The notes beneath the pieces were generated by a model that saw only the letters and a list, made by a program, of their open reading frames with translations, searched no databases and was not told where the DNA came from. A program made the translations under genes and the position numbers. Of a stretch of DNA of 64,000 nucleotides, positions 61,408-64,000 are shown one piece after another. Every line of letters begins with the position of its first letter. Within the stretch, counting starts at the first letter, position 1. Source of the DNA: Yinghuangia soli (GTDB lineage Bacteria; Actinomycetota; Actinomycetes; Streptomycetales; Streptomycetaceae); the NCBI RefSeq assembly GCF_021502675.1, contig NZ_JAKFHA010000011.1:81002-145001 (forward strand). Direction: 5' to 3'.

Positions 61408-62223
61408 ATGAAGACCGACCGCATACGGCGCAGCATCACCGCCCTGGCCGCCGCCGCCGCACTCGCCGCAGGCCTGGCCGGCTGCGACGGCGGCAACGAC
61501 GGCGACAAGTCCCAGGGCAGCGCGAGCAGCCCCGGCGCCGGCAGCGGCCCGGGCCCGGCCCGCCCGCCCGGCCAGGACGACGTGCAGACCGACCCCAGGA
61601 TCACCGCCTACGCCGACCGGCTCCTCGCGTTCCTCAAGACCACCTCGCAAGGCAGCCACGCGCTCCGCGCCGAGATCTTCAAGGAGAAGGGCAAGCTCTT
61701 CGCCAACGTCGACACCGACCTGCCGTACTTCCGCAGCGACGACATGTCGTCCGCCGCCTCCGACAGCCGCGGGCGGCGCGACAAGCTCGCCGCCGAGGCC
61801 GAGGACTGGGCGTACGCCAATCCCGAAGTCCGCATCGAACTGATCGCGGTCTACATGACCGGCCGCGGCGAGAAGCTCCGCGACGCCGGCATGGGCCACG
61901 TCCGCAAGCGCGATGCCGAGGACACCAAACGCAACGCCTACAACGACCGGGTCCTCGCGCACCTGAAGACCACCGAATACGCCGCGCTCGTCACCCGGGT
62001 GGAAATCGACAAGATCGTCGACGAGGCCGAGGTGTCCATCAACACGACACTGCCGCCCTACGACCTGTTCGACTTCTCCGAACCGGCCCGGCAGACCCGC
62101 GCCCAGGCCGACGGCATCGCGGCCGCCGTCCTCGCCTGGACCGCCACCGCGACGGAGTACAACGTCACCAGCGTGCGCGTCGAGGACCGCGAGAAGGGCA
62201 CCTCGACCCTCGCGCTGCGGTGA
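61408..62223 (+). CDS. Lipoprotein with duplicated domain, paralogue 2
   Basis: The 271-aa paralogue has lipobox LAGC and the same two-unit layout: TAYADRLLAFLKTTSQGSHALRAEI … VDTDLPYF, then NAYNDRVLAHLKTTEYAALVTRVEI … NTTLPPY. Long stretches match the first copy in DNA as well as protein, so the gene pair is a recent duplication. Charged residues are more frequent (KEKGK, KRDAEDTKRN). GGGAG precedes the ATG at 61408. Function unknown. Confidence 0.75.
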   Translation: MKTDRIRRSITALAAAAALAAGLAGCDGGNDGDKSQGSASSPGAGSGPGPARPPGQDDVQTDPRITAYADRLLAFLKTTSQGSHALRAEIFKEKGKLFANVDTDLPYFRSDDMSSAASDSRGRRDKLAAEAEDWAYANPEVRIELIAVYMTGRGEKLRDAGMGHVRKRDAEDTKRNAYNDRVLAHLKTTEYAALVTRVEIDKIVDEAEVSINTTLPPYDLFDFSEPARQTRAQADGIAAAVLAWTATATEYNVTSVRVEDREKGTSTLALR

Positions 62224-62243
62224 CCCCCGCGCACCGGCCACAC

Positions 62244-62276
62244 GTGCGCCCGCGGGTGCGCCCGCGGGTCCGCCCG
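62244..62276. repeat. 12-bp tandem repeat (GTGCGCCCGCGG), about 2.7 copies
   Basis: Two perfect units and a partial third follow the second lipoprotein stop. A flanking CCACAC/GTGTGG pair can enclose them in a hairpin, so they may serve as its terminator. Confidence 0.5.
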
Positions 62277-62416
62277 CCAACCGGTGTGGTGCGGGGCACT
62301 GCCGCTGAGGCATGATCCTGGAGATGTCCCAGTCGGACCGGTTCGTGTCCGGGGTTGATTACGTGTCCACGACAATCCGGCGAACCGGCGGCGCGGAGAG
62401 GCAGGGAAACGCCACC

Positions 62417-62863
62417 ATGGCACGCATGCGGCAGAACACCGTCCCGTGGTGGCGCTGGCGGACCCAGGTCCGCTCCGCGCTGCACATGTTCGGCGACCCC
62501 GCGTTCCAGCAGGAGTGCTGGCTCGCCGGGAACCCCGACTACGGCACCGTCACCGACGCCGTCTACCGGCTCGTCGGGGACACCTGGCTGGACCGCTGGT
62601 CGGCGGGCACCTACATCGGCCGGATCTTCGTGGACGCCGAGGAGGCCGACGCGGTCGACCAGGCCGTCCTCGCGGTCCTCGCCGTCCTGCACGACGTCGG
62701 CGAGGACGCCCCGGCCTCGGCCTACCTCGGGCACCCCGCCTGGGGCGACCTCGTGGCCAAGGCCCGCGCGGCGCACGAACGCCTCGCGGCCGCCGACGAG
62801 GACGACGCGGCCCGCCGCCCGGACACCCTGGAGATCCTCCGCATCCGCACCGGCGGACGCTGA
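62417..62863 (+). CDS. SCO4402-family conserved hypothetical protein
   Basis: The 148-aa product contains PWWRWRTQVRSALHMFGDPAFQQECWLAG and DAVYRLVGDTWLDRWSAGTYIGRIFVD. These fit the conserved Streptomyces protein named SCO4402 family, which as in S. coelicolor lies beside purU. It is a small soluble helical protein with no signal peptide. ATG 62417 has an AGAGG/GGGAA purine stretch upstream; the open frame continues 35 codons further without conservation. Function unknown. Confidence 0.85.
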   Translation: MARMRQNTVPWWRWRTQVRSALHMFGDPAFQQECWLAGNPDYGTVTDAVYRLVGDTWLDRWSAGTYIGRIFVDAEEADAVDQAVLAVLAVLHDVGEDAPASAYLGHPAWGDLVAKARAAHERLAAADEDDAARRPDTLEILRIRTGGR

Positions 62864-62999
62864 CCCGCACCGCCCGCGGGCCGTGCCGGGGCCGCCGCGC
62901 GCCGAGCACCGGCCCGGACGTGGGATCCTGGTGGACTACCCGGCGTCCCGCACCCGGCCGCACGCCCCCGGAACACCCCCGGAACAGGAAGGCACCCGC

Positions 63000-63923
63000 A
63001 TGTCCGACCAGCCCATGCAGTCCGTACCGCGCACGGTCGAAGGCGGCACGGTCGGTACGGGCGGAGCCGGATCCGACGGCGGCTACGTACTGACCCTCTC
63101 CTGCCCGGACAAGCGCGGCATCGTCCACGCGGTGGCCAGCTTCCTCATGATGACCGGCTGCAACATCGTGGACAGCCAGCAGTTCGGCGACCGCGACACC
63201 GGCCTGTTCTTCATGCGCGTGCACTTCACCGCCGAGGAGAACGTCACCGTCGACGCCCTCCGGGCCGGCTTCACCGCGGTCGGCGCGTCCTTCCAGATGG
63301 ACTGGCGCATGGACGACGCGGACGCCCGCATGCGCGTCATCGTCATGGTCAGCAAGTTCGGCCACTGCCTCAACGACCTGCTCTTCCGGGCCAGCATCGG
63401 GGCGCTGCCGGTCGACATCGTCGCCGTCGTCTCCAACCACCGCGACTTCGAAGAGCTCTCCGCCTCGTACGGCGTGCCCTTCCACCACATCCCGGTCACC
63501 CGCGAGACCAAGCCCGAGGCCGAGGCCAAGCTCCTGGACCTGGTCCGCGACCTCGACGTCGAACTGGTCGTCCTGGCCCGCTACATGCAGGTCCTCTCCA
63601 ACGACCTGTGCAAGGAACTGGAGGGGCGGGCCATCAACATCCACCACTCCTTCCTGCCGAGCTTCAAGGGCGCCAAGCCCTACCACCAGGCGCACGCCCG
63701 CGGCGTGAAGCTCATCGGCGCCACCGCGCACTACGTCACCGCGGACCTCGACGAGGGCCCGATCATCGAGCAGGAAGTCGAGCGCGTCGACCACGCGGTC
63801 ACCCCCGAACAACTCGTCGCGGTCGGCCGCGACGTCGAATGCCAGGCCCTCTCCCGGGCCGTGAAGTGGCACTCCGAGCACCGCGTGCTCCGCAACGGGA
63901 CCCGCACGGTCGTCTTCACCTGA
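63000..63923 (+). CDS. purU: Formyltetrahydrofolate deformylase
   Basis: PurU hydrolyses 10-formyl-THF to formate and THF, supplying formate for purine synthesis and balancing one-carbon pools. The 307-aa product has an N-terminal ACT domain (about 27-105: LTLSCPDKRGIVHAVASFLMMTGCNIVDSQQF). The formyltransferase-fold catalytic domain follows (about 112-300), with VSKFGHCLNDLLFR, VSNHRDFEELSASYGVPFHHIPVT, and the catalytic Asn/His/Asp set in NIHHSFLPSFKGAKPYHQA and ATAHYVTADLDEGPII. ATG 63000 has AGGA upstream. The gene is complete. Confidence 0.97.
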   Translation: MSDQPMQSVPRTVEGGTVGTGGAGSDGGYVLTLSCPDKRGIVHAVASFLMMTGCNIVDSQQFGDRDTGLFFMRVHFTAEENVTVDALRAGFTAVGASFQMDWRMDDADARMRVIVMVSKFGHCLNDLLFRASIGALPVDIVAVVSNHRDFEELSASYGVPFHHIPVTRETKPEAEAKLLDLVRDLDVELVVLARYMQVLSNDLCKELEGRAINIHHSFLPSFKGAKPYHQAHARGVKLIGATAHYVTADLDEGPIIEQEVERVDHAVTPEQLVAVGRDVECQALSRAVKWHSEHRVLRNGTRTVVFT

Positions 63924-63960
63924 TCCACCCGGTCTCCGCAGCACACCGGCAGGGGACGCC

Positions 63961-63989
63961 GCACACGCCCCGGGGCCAGCCCCGGTGCG
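63961..63989 (+). terminator. Possible terminator of purU
   Basis: CCGGGG (63970-63975) pairs with CCCCGG (63980-63985), with an outer GCAC/GTGC pair. It lies 38 bp after the stop, at the window's edge. Confidence 0.35.
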
Positions 63990-64000
63990 GTACCCCAAAT

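Overview
The window is very GC-rich (about 70-73 % by eye). Codons end mostly in G or C, GTG starts are common, and genes often overlap by 4 bp. It carries a mycothiol-dependent MDMPI-type enzyme, a SigE-type ECF sigma factor, a PucR regulator, a class-E-like LAxTG sorting signal, an NnaR-type regulator with a GlnR-like box, and an SCO4402-family gene next to purU. This points to the chromosome of a Streptomyces-like actinomycete (Streptomycetales). The genus cannot be fixed from sequence alone. I see no rRNA, complete tRNA, CRISPR array, transposase or prophage.

Layout. 1-6.4 kb: end of an MDMPI enzyme, a 28-aa membrane peptide, an ECF sigma factor overlapping a membrane partner, a secreted propeller-like protein, an MFS permease and serC. 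6.6-9.8 kb: a large FAD plus 4Fe-4S oxidase. 10-13 kb: a lower-GC PD-(D/E)XK nuclease-like gene and a sortase-anchored surface protein. 13-15 kb: a HemK-like methyltransferase with a possible small companion ORF, and a HAD hydrolase. 14.8-20.5 kb: PucR regulator, APC permease and Tat-exported amine oxidase, a likely amine-use locus. 20.6-21.0 kb: a low-GC pocket with its own terminator. 21.1-26 kb: citrate synthase, pdxH, an SDR and an M20 amidohydrolase. 26-32.6 kb: a possible mini-ORF/structured RNA, a large surface protein, an MFS exporter, a cell-wall-anchored LPMO and a hotdog protein. 32.7-36.1 kb: three tandem DUF4328-like membrane proteins. 36.3-38.1 kb: SIS protein and DtxR/IdeR-type iron regulator.

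38.4-40.7 kb: a NarK nitrate transporter and a primase-polymerase-like gene. 40.9-46.1 kb: a GntR regulator, two related cytosine-deaminase-like amidohydrolases and an APC permease; both hydrolase promoters carry a TGGTAT/ATACCA element, so this looks like one regulon for an amine or N-heterocycle. 46.4-51.4 kb: an HTH/TPR regulator followed by three membrane-anchored exported proteins, two of them paralogues. 51.7-60.5 kb: assimilatory nitrate reduction. nasA, an FAD oxidoreductase, nirB and nirD are chained by 4-bp overlaps on the minus strand, opposite nnaR and a siroheme chelatase; a four-half-site GlnR-like box lies between them. 60.5-64 kb: two paralogous lipoproteins, an SCO4402-family protein and purU.

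Nitrogen is the recurring theme: nitrate uptake and reduction, amine oxidation, deaminase-like hydrolases and two amino-acid/amine permeases. The least explained items are the TGGTATACCA-linked hydrolase pair, the wall-anchored LPMO, the triplicated DUF4328 operon, the small minus-strand transcript near 26.2 kb, the low-GC pocket at 20.7-21.0 kb and the solitary nuclease.
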